DNA of 64,000 nt. It comes from JBMNMS01 sp050953445. Lineage in GTDB: Bacteria > Bacillota > Clostridia > Peptostreptococcales > Anaerovoracaceae. The notes under the pieces are model-generated. The model worked only from the letters and a program-made list of their open reading frames with translations, had not been told where the DNA came from and ran no database searches. The stretch spans positions 248,001 to 312,000 of the forward strand of contig JBMNMS010000001.1 in the NCBI GenBank assembly GCA_050953445.1, given 5' to 3'. This document shows, piece by piece, positions 62,525-64,000 of this stretch (its first letter is position 1; every line of letters begins with the position of its first letter). Made by a program: the position numbers and the translations under genes.

Positions 62525-64000
62525 CTAAAGCTGAACAACTCCTATTGCTTGAATTTGAATGTTGCTATCTATCTCATTGAAGGAGAGCACCGTCAGGTTT
62601 GGTAGAAACTGATCTATCATCCTTTTGAAGTATATTCTAACGATAGGAGATGTCAGTATTATGGGATGATGAATCAGCTCCTTTACCTTATCTATTTGTG
62701 CGGTCACATCCTCAACTATTTTTTGCACCGTTTGAGGATCAAGGGCCAAATAAGTTCCATGATCGCTTTTTTTTGCCGAATTGAGTATTGCATTCTCAAC
62801 ACCTTGATCAAGGGATATTACCTTTATGCTGTTCCCATCCGCATATTTCCTCGTAATGGTTCTCTTCAATCTCTGTCTCACATATTCGGTCAACATATCA
62901 GTATCCTTAATGGATACGCCATGATCTCCGATGGTCTCAAGAATGCTTTCCATGTCACGAACAGGTATGCCTTCTTTTAGAAGATTCATCAGGATCTTCT
63001 GCAAATCCGATACGCTAATGATCCCCGGAATGACATCCTCTACGATAGCCGGATTGGATTTTGCCGCATTTTGCAAAAGCACATTTATATCCTGCCGGCT
63101 TATCAATTCGTGAATATGACGCTTTATTATCTCCGATAGATGGGTAACTATAACCGATAGAGCATCTATCACAGTATAGCCGTAAATTTCGGCCATCTCC
63201 CTTTCGCTTTCGGTTATCCATTTCCCCGGAATTTCATAGGCTGGTTCAATAGTATCTATCCCCTCTATCGGGCCGGTACTTCCTCCCGGATCCAAAGCCA
63301 GGTAGTAATCCACTAATACATCTCCCCTTGCAATTTCCTCACCCTTAATCTTAATCAGGTATTGATTTGGATTAATGAGCCCATTATCCCTAAGGCGAAC
63401 CGTAGGTATAACTACACCCATCTCCTGGGCAAACTGTTTTCTGAAAATTACTATCCTGTCTATAAAGCTTCCGCCACTGGCCTCATCCACCAGGGGTAAA
63501 AGGGAATAACCAAATTCCATTTCAATGGGCTCAACCCCCAGTAGGTTGTATACATTGTCTATATTGCGATAATAATCCGCCTCATTGTCCTCTTCAGCCA
63601 ACAATTCCTGAATTTGATCCTCTTCCTCCTTTTTTTGCCTGACCGCCGAGGTTCTCATGAGATTAATTCCTAAAACTATTAGAAATATGGATAAAGCCAG
63701 AATTTGTGGCTTAGGTGCTCCAGGAATGAGTGCCATGAGAAAGACCACAGAACCTGCAATCAAGAGCACCTTAGGCTGCGAAAGAAACTGCTCCTTCACA
63801 TCCTCATTGAGGTTTCCTTCCGAGGCCGCCCTTGTCACTATCATGCCTGTAGCAGTGGATATCATCAATGCGGGAAGCTGGCTCACCAGGCCATCCCCTA
63901 CGGTGGCAATGGAATAAACTGTAAGCACCTGGGAAAAGGACATCCCACCCTGCACCATGCCTATTATTGTTCCGGCTATGAGGTTTACCATGGCTATTAT
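62525..64000 (-). CDS. flhA: Flagellar export protein FlhA (5' end cut by window)
   Basis: Type III export gate subunit; about 490 C-terminal residues are present and the frame is open to base 64000, so roughly 200 N-terminal residues lie outside. The end of the membrane domain is visible (TVGDGLVSQLPALMISTATG, ASEGNLNED, then two helices). The cytoplasmic domain follows with DVLVDYYLALDPGG, ESEREMAEIYGYTVIDALSV, HLSEIIKRHIHELISRQD and VPVRDMESILETIG-like IPVRDMESILETIGD. No defect seen. Confidence 0.95.
   Translation of the reverse strand: MIAMVNLIAGTIIGMVQGGMSFSQVLTVYSIATVGDGLVSQLPALMISTATGMIVTRAASEGNLNEDVKEQFLSQPKVLLIAGSVVFLMALIPGAPKPQILALSIFLIVLGINLMRTSAVRQKKEEEDQIQELLAEEDNEADYYRNIDNVYNLLGVEPIEMEFGYSLLPLVDEASGGSFIDRIVIFRKQFAQEMGVVIPTVRLRDNGLINPNQYLIKIKGEEIARGDVLVDYYLALDPGGSTGPIEGIDTIEPAYEIPGKWITESEREMAEIYGYTVIDALSVIVTHLSEIIKRHIHELISRQDINVLLQNAAKSNPAIVEDVIPGIISVSDLQKILMNLLKEGIPVRDMESILETIGDHGVSIKDTDMLTEYVRQRLKRTITRKYADGNSIKVISLDQGVENAILNSAKKSDHGTYLALDPQTVQKIVEDVTAQIDKVKELIHHPIILTSPIVRIYFKRMIDQFLPNLTVLSFNEIDSNIQIQAIGVVQL

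Overview
The window reads as chromosome of a low-to-moderate G+C, anaerobic, monoderm Firmicute of the class Clostridia. Support comes from a single-chain pyruvate:ferredoxin oxidoreductase, class III fructose-1,6-bisphosphatase, WhiA/RapZ, an SLH-domain surface protein next to a CsaB pyruvyl transferase, the EndoAI/NdoA pair, BirA-BioY, and a Bacillus/Clostridium-type CheC/CheD chemotaxis set. Genes are dense on both strands. I saw no tRNA, rRNA, insertion sequence, prophage or CRISPR array. Protein identities come from reading motifs, not from database searches.

Layout. Bases 1-5400 (+): a tight operon of a membrane histidine kinase (cut by the window start), a REC-HD-GYP response regulator, an acyl-adenylating ligase, a free acyl carrier protein and an Sfp-type phosphopantetheinyl transferase. 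Its parts resemble, in outline, a fatty-acid signalling (Rpf/DSF-like) module; this is the best candidate here for an undescribed system. Bases 5375-13875 (-): terC, a divergent aroA homologue, fbp, whiA, a beta-keto acid cleavage enzyme in the place where yvcK usually lies, rapZ, a PHP phosphoesterase and murB. Bases 14103-16669 (+): argG-argH. Bases 16683-22142: single genes (degenerate Fic protein, MscS channel, amidase, CoA-acylating aldehyde dehydrogenase, uracil-DNA glycosylase, radical SAM protein).

Bases 22145-33166 hold a cell-surface polymer locus: tagA- and wecC-like genes, an O-antigen-ligase-like membrane protein, a DUF4330 protein, a TuaH-like glycosyltransferase, a GT4-CsaB fusion, and a large secreted NAGPA-domain protein with three SLH repeats. 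CsaB pyruvylates the wall polymer that SLH domains bind, so the locus appears to make both anchor and anchored protein. Bases 33267-34917 carry ndoAI-ndoA and nnrD. Bases 35054-43993 carry mgtE with a possible leader peptide, gdhA, the pyruvate oxidoreductase, an AI-2E family permease and nth.

Bases 44109-49282 are an RND efflux operon ending in its own TetR regulator, with a perfect palindrome just downstream of the promoter. Bases 49285-55693 hold an M23 peptidase, an aminotransferase, an acyl-ACP thioesterase, a PaaK-ACT pair, and birA-bioY with a BirA-like operator. Bases 55919-64000 (-) are chemotaxis and flagellar genes: flhA (cut by the window end), fliA, two flgF/flgG genes, fapA-like, PilZ, ComFB-like, cheC, cheD and cheW. 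The order is unusual because flhF, flhG, cheB and cheA are absent between flhA and fliA. Cyclic-di-GMP is a plausible link between the two ends of the window: an HD-GYP phosphodiesterase at one, PilZ and ComFB candidate receptors at the other.
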